A stretch of 64,000 bases of DNA from Clostridia bacterium (GTDB lineage: Bacteria; Bacillota; Clostridia; Christensenellales; Borkfalkiaceae). Positions 1-8,130 of the stretch are shown here, piece by piece. The stretch is from assembly GCA_900764105.1 (NCBI GenBank), contig CAAFMS010000013.1, positions 86,079 to 150,078 on the forward strand, read 5' to 3'. The notes beneath the pieces are model-generated. The model saw nothing but the letters and a program-made list of their open reading frames with translations, was not told the DNA's origin and did no database searches. Position 1 is the stretch's first letter; each line of letters begins with the position of its first letter. Position numbers and translations under genes: made by a program.

Positions 1-2555
1 CGGCTCGTTTTTACTATCGACGAGTCTTTGACGTACCCCGTTTTGCCGTCGTATAAAATCTCCGCGTAACCGTCTTTAACGGAGAGCAGATATACCTTCT
101 TATTTTTTTCAATGACGTCCGTTTCCGTTTCGAGGTCGTCCGAATATACCGTCGCGCCGCCTTTCGCGTAAACGTAGCCGCTGTCGACGTTCGTGTAAAC
201 TCCGTCGGACAAAAAGCCCTCTCTTAAAAACGAGACGGGTATAAATCCCTGTTTTTCGCCTTGTTTTACGACGTAATAATCTTTGCCGTTAAATGTGACT
301 TTGCCCGTAATTTCGACCGCCGAACGTTTTTCGATATCTTCGCCGAGAATATACGGCTTACTTAAAACGGGTATTCCGTACAAGCCGAAGTCTACCGCCG
401 CGTACATTTTCCTGCCGTCTGCGGCTGTAAGTCCGAAAACGCTGTCGCTGACTAAATCGGTCTTTCTGGCGATTGCCGTCTTGCCCTCTTTCATTATGAA
501 GTAGTACTTGTCGCCGAGGTCTTTTATAACGTATTCGTCCTTGCCGTCTTCTTTCGCGAATCGTCTGAACGGGAAATATTCGTTTTCGAAATTCTTTTCG
601 GTCTCGAAGAGTTTTGCCCCTTCGCGTATTTTTCCGAAAGAAATATTCTGCGAATATTTAACGTCGAAAGTGTCGGGAATTTTTATCGTATACGGCGTCG
701 CTATATCGAGGTCGGCGGCGTTCGACGAGTTTAAGATAAAGCCGTTGAAAATGAAGAACGCCTTGTCGGAATCGCACGACAGACACATTGATTTCGCAGG
801 TTCTATATCGCCGAGGTTCGACGAGGTTTCTATCGTCATTTTAACGTTCTCGCGGTAAATTACGTTGTTTTTGAACAGCGCGTAAAGGTTTCCGTCGAGG
901 TCGGTCTGAAGGTTTAAAAGAGAATCTTTTTCCTCGGTTATCGTATAGGGAAGAGCGGTTTCGACGCCGTTCGCGTATTGATAAAAGTTATACTTGCCGT
1001 TTTCGTAAACAGACCAGTATAAAGCCCCGAACACGTCGCAGGTTATTTCGCCCGCTCTCGATTCGTTTCCGGTAGTATGTAATTCGTCAAGAGAAAATTC
1101 CTCTTTCGTCACGTCGAGGGTGTAAATTACGGGTCGGATTTTTCCGTCCGTATACGACGTGAAACTCAGAACGTAAAACTTGCCGTCCATATAGCAAACG
1201 TCGTCTATCGAGTTCGGAAGCTTTCCCGTCTGATTGTTTATCGTAACATTTTTGAGTTCGCACGGCAAAATTGGGTTGTTCTCGTCCGAATAGTCGATTT
1301 TAAGCAGAGACACGTCCGAGCCTCTGACGAGAAGTATATATCCGTTTCCGACCGCGAAATTTTCTACGCTTCCTATGTTTATGTTGTCGTCTACGAGATT
1401 TATGCGGTTGTACGTTCTGTTTTCGGAATTTATATCGTTTATTATGACTATTCTCGTTCCGTCGAGGGCGTAGATTTTATCGCCTTCCATTACGATTTTC
1501 GAAGCGTTCGCCGTGAGACGGTTTACAGCCGACGAGTTGGTCGTGATCGCGAATTTCGTGAACGTTCTCGTCTTTAATTCTATTTCCTGTACTGCGTTTA
1601 TATCTATATCGACTATCCAAAGTCCCGTTTCGGTAAGGCAGATGCCTCTCGGATTCCACAGTTTGCCGAGGTCTTTCGTCTCGCCGTCGGGGATCGATAT
1701 TTTACAGATGGTGACTATGTCGTTTCCGTTGTAGTTGGGGTTGACGGAGTAAACGCCCGTATCGGTGGTGAAGTAGACGTTATTGTCCGACGCGTCCTCG
1801 CTTTCGGCAATCGAACGGACGTCCGAAAGTCCGCTTACGATCGTTCTCGTAGTATTCTCCGTCTGGTCGTATTCGGTAATAACGCATTTGTCGTCCGCTT
1901 TCGCGCTGTTCGCCGCAAAGTAGGTCTTGCCGTTTTTCGAGAGCATAACCGACTTTAAATCGCCTTTGTTTATGGCGAGATCTTCCCGTTCGGCAAAGCC
2001 GAGTCCCGTCTCGGTTTCGGTAAGTTCGTAATAGGTGACCTGCGTGGAAGTCGTAACGGCGAGAAGATTGCCGCACACCGAGAAACTGTTGCTGCAAGAA
2101 CAGACCGTTCTCACGCTTTCGCCGATATTGTTAAAGTCCGAAATGTCAACGTAGTATATGTACGATTTCTGAGTGAAGAGGAGATATTTCCCGAATCTCG
2201 CGAGCGAGGGAACGCCCTCGTCGTCCTCGTTATAGCCTTCGAGCGGAATTTTCTTGAACGTCTCGTTTCCCGTGTCTTTATCGTTGTCGTAGACGACTAT
2301 TTCGCCCGCGTGGGAAATCGCCACGAACTCGCTGTTGCCGTTTTTATACCGACAGATGGCGTAAGGTTTGTTGAGTTTGTAGTATTGCAGATAACTCGTC
2401 GGCAAAAATATGTCCGTGGAAACCTTCTTTTCCGCCGTTTCTTCCGTCGTAGCGGCTTCGTTTTCGGCTTTTGCAGTCGGATAGCCCGAAAGGGGAGTAG
2501 TTGCAAATCCTATTATCGCAAGTAATATTAAAAACAAAGACATGACTTTTTTCAT
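1..2555 (-). CDS. Large secreted SH3-like / propeller-like surface protein (C-terminus cut by window edge)
   Basis: The reading frame is open from the ATG at 2555 down to base 1, giving about 851 visible residues with no stop; the C-terminus lies outside the window. The N-terminus is a signal peptide (MKKVMSLFLILLAIIGFATT, then a polar stretch ending PTAKAEN). The middle is rich in short beta-strand repeats of the type found in beta-propellers (KFYVLSFT, NLYALFKNN, KIYALDGTR). The last 250 residues hold SH3-like modules with the recurring pattern K-x-G-Y/F-V/I-x-x-S (GKTGYVKDSS, KQGFIPVSF). It is probably exported and binds or senses the cell wall, but the function is unknown. The gene at 4523 carries similar SH3-like modules. 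A promoter lies about 80 bases upstream. Confidence 0.7.
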   Translation of the reverse strand, partial: MKKVMSLFLILLAIIGFATTPLSGYPTAKAENEAATTEETAEKKVSTDIFLPTSYLQYYKLNKPYAICRYKNGNSEFVAISHAGEIVVYDNDKDTGNETFKKIPLEGYNEDDEGVPSLARFGKYLLFTQKSYIYYVDISDFNNIGESVRTVCSCSNSFSVCGNLLAVTTSTQVTYYELTETETGLGFAEREDLAINKGDLKSVMLSKNGKTYFAANSAKADDKCVITEYDQTENTTRTIVSGLSDVRSIAESEDASDNNVYFTTDTGVYSVNPNYNGNDIVTICKISIPDGETKDLGKLWNPRGICLTETGLWIVDIDINAVQEIELKTRTFTKFAITTNSSAVNRLTANASKIVMEGDKIYALDGTRIVIINDINSENRTYNRINLVDDNINIGSVENFAVGNGYILLVRGSDVSLLKIDYSDENNPILPCELKNVTINNQTGKLPNSIDDVCYMDGKFYVLSFTSYTDGKIRPVIYTLDVTKEEFSLDELHTTGNESRAGEITCDVFGALYWSVYENGKYNFYQYANGVETALPYTITEEKDSLLNLQTDLDGNLYALFKNNVIYRENVKMTIETSSNLGDIEPAKSMCLSCDSDKAFFIFNGFILNSSNAADLDIATPYTIKIPDTFDVKYSQNISFGKIREGAKLFETEKNFENEYFPFRRFAKEDGKDEYVIKDLGDKYYFIMKEGKTAIARKTDLVSDSVFGLTAADGRKMYAAVDFGLYGIPVLSKPYILGEDIEKRSAVEITGKVTFNGKDYYVVKQGEKQGFIPVSFLREGFLSDGVYTNVDSGYVYAKGGATVYSDDLETETDVIEKNKKVYLLSVKDGYAEILYDGKTGYVKDSSIVKTS

Positions 2556-2632
2556 TGTTTCTTTCGCTCGTTTTTCGTTGATATTAGAGAGAATCGTCTC
2601 GCATACGCAAAGATATATATTCTCTCATACTA

Positions 2633-2662
2633 AGTATAACATATAACCAAGCGAGTTGACAA
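2633..2662 (-). promoter_or_regulatory. Promoter of the large secreted protein gene
   Basis: On the minus strand TTGTCA (2662-2657) and TATACT (2638-2633) are separated by 18 bases, a sigma-A type arrangement. Transcription would begin near 2626, leaving a leader of about 70 bases before the ATG at 2555. Confidence 0.55.
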
Positions 2663-2775
2663 TAGTTTTTTCCTTTTTCGGGGAAAATTTTTGTGTGAAA
2701 GTTTTAGGGGATAGGAAATTTTGGTTGTAAAAAACGAGAATCTAATTTTAATTTAAGACGCAAACAGTTAACTAT

Positions 2776-2934
2776 GCTTTCTCCTTCGGGGAAAGTGGCT
2801 TGACGGAATGAAATGGAAGTCAAGACGATAGGGGATAAAAACGAAAATTTGTAAAAATCAGTGCTTTATTGTCCCCTTCCGTCAAATCTTCGCTGATAGC
2901 CGCTCGATTCGCCACCTTCCCCGAAGGAGAAGGC
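2776..2934. repeat. MITE-like dispersed palindromic repeat, full-length copy
   Basis: This 159-bp element has imperfect inverted ends (GCTTTCTCCTTCGGGG and CCCCGAAGGAGAAGGC) around inner arms (TGACGG...CCGTCA) and an A/T-rich centre. Related copies lie at 15071-15222, 22113-22255 and 25175-25311, with fragments at 5341, 31353, 46474 and 56772. It fills most of the 464-bp gap between the secreted-protein gene and the terminase gene. No protein is encoded; it may be a non-autonomous transposable element or a transcription barrier. Confidence 0.7.
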
Positions 2935-3019
2935 GAGGGATTTAATCGATAAGGTCGCATTTTTCGGGATATAGATGCGATTTTTTTACAGCCTCGAAAC
3001 GTTCGGAATACGGAATATA

Positions 3020-4456
3020 TTATCGGCTGTTTTTGCGACCGCGTTTGATTTTGCGGTAAAGTCGCTCCTTGTCGATTGTAATGACCGATTTGCCGCCGTC
3101 CTTCTTTTCGGGCTTCGGTCTCGACATTATGAAATATCTCAGTTCGTCCAGACTGTGGTCGTCTACCTTTTTCGGGACGTCGCCGTCCCCCCACCTGTAA
3201 CGTTTTAACTCTCTTATCAGGTTAGTACATGTTTTGAAAATGTACAGTCTGTCGTTTTTTAAGTATTCTTTTACCCTTGCTATGCCCGAAAATAAGTCCT
3301 TGTTTACTTTGGGATTTACTAAAATTCCGTAGTCGTAAAACAATTCGGTCACGCTCTTTAAGGACGACAAAGTCTTTTGATTTGCCGCCGAGTCGATTAA
3401 GGCTCGTATACGCCCGTCGTTATCCCGTCGCCAGCCTATTTGGTCGCATTTTTTCTTTATCGCTTCGCTATGGTATTCCACGTCCTTCCCCGACTCGAAG
3501 TGTTCCGCCACGACGTAGACGGTGTCGTCGTAGTCCACGCAGTACCAGTGAGCCGACAACGGATTGTTAAGCCCCGGGTCTATCGAAATATTGTTCTGCC
3601 AGTCGAAAGGGAAGTCGAAAGGTTCGATAACGTGCTTGTTTTCGTCAAATTCGGGATAAACAAGCCCCGAACACGCCTTAAATTCGCCGTATCGCCTCGT
3701 CCTTAGTTCTTCCTCGCTCATAGACGAATCGAGTCCGTCGATTTCGTCTTTCGATAAAAACGGATTATCCGCCCATTCGACGAATTCGCACCAGACCTCG
3801 TCGGAATTTCCGCTGTTTAAGTAAATCTCTTCATAGACGAAAGTCAGCCCTTTCAACGGGGTCATAGTGCCGAAAACGTCCCCTCTTTTGTCGATTACCC
3901 GCATAAGGCACTCTCTGTATACGTCCTCGGGCGGTTCTTCGTCGAACCAGACGTAATCGAGCGAACTGCCTTGAAATTTCTCCCTGCCCTGATCGCAACT
4001 TTTAAAACCTATCGTCGATATTCCGCCGAACACGTTTTTGACCTTTATCTGATCGATTACGCCCCCCTCGGGGTCGCCGCGCTTACCTGAACTCATTACG
4101 ACTTCCTTTATCCATTCCTTGGGCAGATATTTGAGGATTTTGCTCTGCGCGACGTCTCTTTGGACTTCTCGGGAGAGGGAAACGACCCATCCGAAAGTGT
4201 CTTTTCTGTTTTCCCTGTAAGGGTGAATACCCCTCGCCATATATACGGTTTCGACTGCGCCGCATTCGGTTTTACCGCTTCGGTTTCCGCCGAACACCCA
4301 CCTGTTTCGTTTTTTGCATTTATGAAAAGCAACTTGCTTTTCGTGTGTTTTTGCGCCCGTGTTGTAGTTGTAAATAGGCAAACTTTTACGCCTTTCTATT
4401 TCCTCTTCCACGCGTTTTATAGCCTTTACGGTCTCTTCCGAGTTCATTTTCGACAC
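3020..4456 (-). CDS. Phage terminase large subunit (packaging ATPase/nuclease), isolated from its head genes
   Basis: The motor that cuts and pumps DNA into a phage prohead through the portal. The 478 residues show Walker A GGNRSGKT (about 56-63), Walker B VWFDEE (169-174), coupling motif GTMTP (196-200) and a RNase H-fold nuclease with acidic residues at IDPGL (D293), LIDSAA (D355) and DDHSLDE (D432-437). The length fits the P22 gp2/Terminase_6 class and both domains look intact. GTG at 4456 or ATG at 4447 could start it; an AGGAG sits 3 bases before the GTG. It is divergent from the 4523 gene, with no terminase small subunit or portal beside it. The matching head genes start at 31564 on the other strand. 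Confidence 0.93.
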   Translation of the reverse strand: MSKMNSEETVKAIKRVEEEIERRKSLPIYNYNTGAKTHEKQVAFHKCKKRNRWVFGGNRSGKTECGAVETVYMARGIHPYRENRKDTFGWVVSLSREVQRDVAQSKILKYLPKEWIKEVVMSSGKRGDPEGGVIDQIKVKNVFGGISTIGFKSCDQGREKFQGSSLDYVWFDEEPPEDVYRECLMRVIDKRGDVFGTMTPLKGLTFVYEEIYLNSGNSDEVWCEFVEWADNPFLSKDEIDGLDSSMSEEELRTRRYGEFKACSGLVYPEFDENKHVIEPFDFPFDWQNNISIDPGLNNPLSAHWYCVDYDDTVYVVAEHFESGKDVEYHSEAIKKKCDQIGWRRDNDGRIRALIDSAANQKTLSSLKSVTELFYDYGILVNPKVNKDLFSGIARVKEYLKNDRLYIFKTCTNLIRELKRYRWGDGDVPKKVDDHSLDELRYFIMSRPKPEKKDGGKSVITIDKERLYRKIKRGRKNSR

Positions 4457-4507
4457 AATCTCCTTTTTTACGAAATTTATTTATGTTTTTTTCGGTAGTA
4501 GCGAAGT

Positions 4508-4522
4508 TATAATTATCGTACT
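4508..4522 (+). promoter_or_regulatory. -10 box immediately upstream of the 4523 gene (probable leaderless start)
   Basis: A perfect TATAAT (4508-4513) ends 9 bases before the ATG at 4523. Transcription should begin within two or three bases of the start codon and there is no room for a ribosome binding site. No good -35 box is visible. A TTCG-N7-CGAA inverted repeat (about 4486-4504) lies just upstream, in the region shared with the divergent terminase gene. Confidence 0.4.
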
Positions 4523-5296
4523 ATGAAAAAACTCGTTATTTCACTTTTTACCATATTGTCCGTTATCGTTACGGGACTTTTCGTCGCGTTCGGTTCCGCC
4601 CAAAAAAAATTCGCCGTTGCCGCAGAGGAAAGGTACTCCCGAGTGCTTGGCGAAAACGTGGTTTTATATATGGACTCGTCTATGACGATGCCGTGGTTTA
4701 CTCTTCCGTACAGTTATTACGTCAAGGTTATAAGCGTTAGCGGAACGGCGGCGAAGGTGGAATATCGCGGCGGCGGTTCGAAGCCGTCGGCTAAGGGGTA
4801 CATAGACGTTTCGGAACTTAATATCGTCGAGGAAACGCCGTCCGTGATTTTTCCCAATCTCACTTTAACGGTCAATCAGAACTGTATGCTGTATAAAGAC
4901 ACCGACTTCACGATAGCCGAAACTGTAACGCAAAACAGTACTGCGGACTTCTACGGAATACTCGTTCGCCCGAACGGGGAAAAGTTTATTTATTCGCTCG
5001 TAACCACGACCTCGGGAGACAAATACGTGGGCTATATGTCGATTAACGCCGTTTCTGAGTTTACAATACCTGTTTTGAAAGTGGAGGCGGAAACGCCCGA
5101 CGAAAGCCTTTCGGGGGAGTCCGATTCGGGTAAAGACGACGCCGCAAAAACGGGCAACGGACTACAACTCGCAATTATCATAGCGGTGTCGGCGGTTGCG
5201 ATTTCCATAGTATACTTATTATTTCGCCCGTCGGGCAAGGGCAGAGCGAAAGACGAAGCGATAACCTCGAACGAGTTTGACGACAACGACTACTGA
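4523..5296 (+). CDS. Membrane-anchored exported protein with SH3-like modules
   Basis: The 257-residue product has an N-terminal signal segment (ISLFTILSVIVTGLFVAFG), an extracellular part with two SH3-like modules (YYVKVISVSG...KGYIDVSEL; MLYKDTDF...KYVGYMSI), a low-complexity acidic linker near residues 195-212 and one C-terminal transmembrane helix (LQLAIIIAVSAVAISIVYLL) followed by a charged tail. It is probably tethered to the outer face of the membrane. The modules resemble the C-terminal region of the protein encoded at 1-2555, suggesting a related surface role. It is divergent from the terminase gene with only 66 bp between them; a shared function is not shown. No specific function can be assigned. 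Confidence 0.75.
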   Translation: MKKLVISLFTILSVIVTGLFVAFGSAQKKFAVAAEERYSRVLGENVVLYMDSSMTMPWFTLPYSYYVKVISVSGTAAKVEYRGGGSKPSAKGYIDVSELNIVEETPSVIFPNLTLTVNQNCMLYKDTDFTIAETVTQNSTADFYGILVRPNGEKFIYSLVTTTSGDKYVGYMSINAVSEFTIPVLKVEAETPDESLSGESDSGKDDAAKTGNGLQLAIIIAVSAVAISIVYLLFRPSGKGRAKDEAITSNEFDDNDY

Positions 5297-5340
5297 AAAG
5301 TCAGCGACGGCAAAAACCGCGACGACAAAAATTAACCTTC

Positions 5341-5530
5341 CTTGCTCTCCCCAAAGGGGAAAGCAAGATGATTAGTTTTTAAATGTCGGCAAGTTGTTTT
5401 GCAGGCGTAGGGGACGACGCCCTCGGCGTCCCGTGAAACGGGAGTTATATTTTGCTTCGCAAAGTTAAATTGCCTGTCGCGGTTATATTTGCCTTGCGGC
5501 AAGTGATATTACGCTTCGCGTAGTTGTTTT
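5341..5530. repeat. Short palindromic repeats in the 5297-5532 gap
   Basis: The gap holds three kinds of dispersed repeat: a hairpin fragment of the MITE-like family (CTTGCTCTCCCC, loop AAA, GGGGAAAGCAAG, 5341-5367); a GGGACG...CGTCCC palindrome (about 5410-5434) related to the 53-bp tandem unit at 40 kb; and a run of 14-16 base hairpins (TTTGCTTCGCAAAG, TTGCCTTGCGGCAAG, TACGCTTCGCGTAG) separated by A/T-rich spacers. No coding potential is seen. Confidence 0.6.
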
Positions 5531-5532
5531 GA

Positions 5533-6051
5533 TTATGAGTTTTTTGAGACCGAACAGGGTTTTAACGACTTGCCCGAAGTGTTTCTCAATATTCCGAAAT
5601 TCGCCGACGAGATCGACTTCGTCGTCTCCCTTTCCAACGCCTCTCCTATAAACGCAAACCTCTTCGCTTTGATCCTTATCGCTTCCGCGTTTAAGCCTCT
5701 CTCTTCGAGTCCTTTCGCGAACTTACCCGTCGCTAACGCCAACTTGCGGTAGTAATTCCTGTTTTTAACGAGGTTCTCGTCCTCTGTCGCTCCGTCTATG
5801 CCGTATTTCTCGATCAGAATTTTTCTGCATTCGGGCTTTAACCCGTCAAGAGATTCGTATATGTTGATTCTCAGAAGTAATAATTCCTTTTTCCTTTCGG
5901 TAAGCGTCAGAAGTCTCTCGGCTTGCTGCTCGGCGGGAAGTCGACACGAAAAACTCCCCAACGCTTTCAGAAAAAACTTTTTATCCATACTTTCGATTAT
6001 ATCGCTCATATTTTCGAGGCATACGAGCAAAGCCTTTTGTTCGACAAACAT
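5533..6051 (-). CDS. Small helical protein, possible phage-type (ArpU/RinA/DUF1492-like) transcription regulator
   Basis: The 172-residue product is not confidently recognised. An excellent ribosome binding site (AAGGAGGTGTCAG before the ATG at 6051) shows it is a real gene. It is almost entirely helical: residues 50-75 (LTERKKELLLLRINIYESLD) form a coiled-coil-like helix, followed by LKPECRKILIEKYGID and then NRNYYRKLALATGKFAKGL. That helix, [I/L]-x-x-[R/K]-Y, helix with YY-x-K layout resembles sigma-region-4-like late regulators of Firmicute phages, but this is inference. It has its own promoter and a consensus LexA box further upstream. It lies about 1.1 kb from the lone terminase gene, which makes a phage origin attractive. 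Confidence 0.6.
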   Translation of the reverse strand: MFVEQKALLVCLENMSDIIESMDKKFFLKALGSFSCRLPAEQQAERLLTLTERKKELLLLRINIYESLDGLKPECRKILIEKYGIDGATEDENLVKNRNYYRKLALATGKFAKGLEERGLNAEAIRIKAKRFAFIGEALERETTKSISSANFGILRNTSGKSLKPCSVSKNS

Positions 6052-6087
6052 TCTGACACCTCCTTTTTTTTGCTGAAGAACGCGCTC

Positions 6088-6115
6088 ATTATATCCGCGG
6101 ATTTTTCATTTGCAA
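6088..6115 (-). promoter_or_regulatory. Promoter of the 5533-6051 gene
   Basis: On the minus strand TTGCAA (6115-6110) and TATAAT (6093-6088) are separated by 16 bases; the spacer contains the palindrome CCGCGG. Transcription would start near 6081, 30 bases upstream of the ATG and just before the AAGGAGG. Confidence 0.6.
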
Positions 6116-6182
6116 TACCTTTGTGAACAGTTTTTTTTGTCGCGGAACGAGGTTTTTTCGCCCCTTGTCTTTCATGCAAAAA

Positions 6183-6196
6183 CGAACAAATGTTCG
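6183..6196. promoter_or_regulatory. Consensus Gram-positive LexA (SOS) box
   Basis: CGAACAAATGTTCG matches the Firmicute LexA/DinR consensus CGAACRNRYGTTCG at every position. A related core, GACAAATGTC, follows at 6222-6231, centred 37 bp away. A TAAAAT on the minus strand lies just before the box, so it could cover the start of an upstream transcript of the 5533-6051 gene. The alternative target is the rightward uxuA operon, for which SOS control would be odd. Confidence 0.6.
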
Positions 6197-6361
6197 CGTT
6201 GTATTTTACTTTGCAAATAGTGACAAATGTCTGTCGTAATTAAAAGTCAAAAAAGATAGAAATAAGTCGAATATGGTCGCATAAAAAGTTGTCGTTAAAA
6301 AAGCCTTATTTTTATGTGTTTTATTCATTTCTGTCCGACGGAAAAAATATTTTGCTTTTTC

Positions 6362-6430
6362 TTGACTTGAAGAGCGGTTTTATGGTAAGATTAAGGGAGT
6401 TAATCGTATCGTTTTTGTGCGACGTACAAA
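6362..6430 (+). promoter_or_regulatory. Promoter and candidate operator of the hexuronate operon
   Basis: TTGACT (6362-6367), an 18-base spacer and TAAGAT (6386-6391) form the promoter. Downstream, at about 6411-6430, TTTTGT and ACAAAA arms separated by seven bases form an inverted repeat just before the ribosome binding site. This is a natural position for a sugar-responsive repressor (GntR or LacI type), but no regulator gene is next to it. Confidence 0.5.
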
Positions 6431-6440
6431 AGGAGAAATT

Positions 6441-7484
6441 TTGAAACTTACTTTCAGATGGTATGGGGAAAAGGACTGTATTCCTCTTAACTACATAAAA
6501 CAGATTCAGGGAATGTCGGGCGTAGTTACCGCCGTTTACGACGTTCCCGTCGGCGAAGTGTGGAGCGTTTCCGCTTTGGAAAAATTGAAAACGCTCGCAA
6601 ACGGCGCGGGACTTTCCATGGAAGTTATCGAGAGTATTCCCGTTCACGAGGATATAAAACTCGGTAAGCCTACAAGGGATAAACTCATCGCAAACTACGC
6701 CGAAAATATCAGAAATTGCGGAAAAGTCGGGGTAAAGTGCGTTTGCTACAACTTTATGCCCGTGTTCGACTGGTTCAGAACGAACCTTTATTTCAAACAC
6801 GCCGACGGTTCGACTTCTCTTTCTTATTCGGAGGAGGACTTTAAAAAACTCGACAAGCACAATTTGCGGCTTCCCGGTTGGGACGAAAGTTATACCTCGG
6901 AGCAGTTGAACGGACTTTTGAAAGAGTACGAGGGAATGACTCACGAAAAATTGTTCGACAACCTCGTATACTTCCTTAACGGAATTATGCCCGCGTGCGA
7001 GGAGGCGGGTATAAATATGGCTATCCACCCCGACGATCCGCCGTGGGATATTTTCGGACTTCCGAGAATAGTCGGCAGAGAAGAGGACTACGACAGGCTT
7101 TTCAAAGCCGTTCCGAATAAGCATAACGGAATTACTTTTTGCACGGGGTCGCTCGGAGCGGGCAGGTTTAACGATCTTCCGAAAATGGCGGCGAAATATG
7201 CCGACCGTATATATTTCGCTCATCTTCGTCAGTTGAAGTTTACGAGCGATACCGATTTCTACGAAAACGGGCATCAGACGAACGAAGGTAACGTCGATAT
7301 TTATTCGATTGTCAAGGCTCTCGTAGAAAACGGTTTCGACGGATATTTACGCCCCGACCACGGCAGAAATATTTGGGGCGAGGACGCCAAACCGGGGTAC
7401 GGTCTCTATGACAGGGCGCTCGGCGCGGCTTATCTGCAAGGCGTATTCGAAGCGGTAGAAAAGGATTTGAAGGAGAAAAAGTGA
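6441..7484 (+). CDS. uxuA: Mannonate dehydratase
   Basis: Dehydrates D-mannonate to 2-keto-3-deoxygluconate in hexuronate (glucuronate) breakdown. The 347-residue product carries family motifs: FRWYG near the N-terminus, MPVFDW, a metal-site region AIHPDDPPWDIFGLPRI, FCTGSLGA and YFAHLRQ. The start is chosen at the TTG at 6441, with AGGAG five bases upstream; an in-frame GTG further upstream at 6417 lacks such a site. It is the first gene of a five-gene operon and overlaps the next gene by four bases (GTGA). Confidence 0.93.
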   Translation: MKLTFRWYGEKDCIPLNYIKQIQGMSGVVTAVYDVPVGEVWSVSALEKLKTLANGAGLSMEVIESIPVHEDIKLGKPTRDKLIANYAENIRNCGKVGVKCVCYNFMPVFDWFRTNLYFKHADGSTSLSYSEEDFKKLDKHNLRLPGWDESYTSEQLNGLLKEYEGMTHEKLFDNLVYFLNGIMPACEEAGINMAIHPDDPPWDIFGLPRIVGREEDYDRLFKAVPNKHNGITFCTGSLGAGRFNDLPKMAAKYADRIYFAHLRQLKFTSDTDFYENGHQTNEGNVDIYSIVKALVENGFDGYLRPDHGRNIWGEDAKPGYGLYDRALGAAYLQGVFEAVEKDLKEKK

Positions 7485-8119
7485 AAGCGATATTTTTAGG
7501 CGACAGCATAACCGAGGGCGTGGGAGCGTCGTCGGAAGCAAATAAATACGTAAACAAAGTCGCCGAGATTTGCGGAGTCGAAGTCAAAAACTTCGGAGTG
7601 TCGGGTACTCGCATAGCGAGACAGTCTTTGCCGAGCGAATACATTCTGTTCGATTACGACTTTCAGATGAGAGCGGAAGTTATGGATAAGGACGCCGATA
7701 AGGTGTTTGTGTTCGGCGGCACCAACGATTACGGGCACGGCGACGCGAAAATCGGAGACGAAAACGACGATTCGCCCTATACCTTTAACGGCGGGCTGAA
7801 CAATCTTATGAAAAGGCTTATCGGAACTTACGGGAAAGATAAAATTTGTTTCATTCTGCCGATCAGAAGATTTTTGGAAGAAGATTTATTCGGACAGGGG
7901 CATAGAAAAGAGCCGACCTTAAACCTAAAAGGTTACGTCGATATAATAAGGTCGAAATGCGAAAAAGAGGGCGTAGATTATATTGACTTGTATAACGACG
8001 GTATACCTAAGCCGCTCACCGACAAGGGCGACGAATATACCGCCGACGGGCTTCATCCGAACGATAAAGGGCATTTGTTTATCGCCGAAAAAATAAAAGA
8101 ATATCTCGAAAGAGAGTAA
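7481..8119 (+). CDS. SGNH/GDSL-family lipase/esterase-like hydrolase
   Basis: A 212-residue cytoplasmic hydrolase of the SGNH fold. Block I is FLGDSITEG (nucleophile Ser), block III is VFGGTNDYGHG (the Asn in GGTND) and block V is DGLHPNDKGH with catalytic Asp and His. No signal peptide is present. It starts at a GTG overlapping the uxuA stop, so it is translationally coupled. Within a hexuronate operon it may remove acetyl or other acyl groups from imported uronate-containing sugars; that substrate is inferred from context. Confidence 0.85.
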   Translation: MKAIFLGDSITEGVGASSEANKYVNKVAEICGVEVKNFGVSGTRIARQSLPSEYILFDYDFQMRAEVMDKDADKVFVFGGTNDYGHGDAKIGDENDDSPYTFNGGLNNLMKRLIGTYGKDKICFILPIRRFLEEDLFGQGHRKEPTLNLKGYVDIIRSKCEKEGVDYIDLYNDGIPKPLTDKGDEYTADGLHPNDKGHLFIAEKIKEYLERE

Positions 8120-8130
8120 AGGAGTAAAAT

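Noticed and set aside
6321..7274. Minus-strand frame of 317 codons
   Set aside because: Antisense shadow of uxuA; composition unlike real proteins here.
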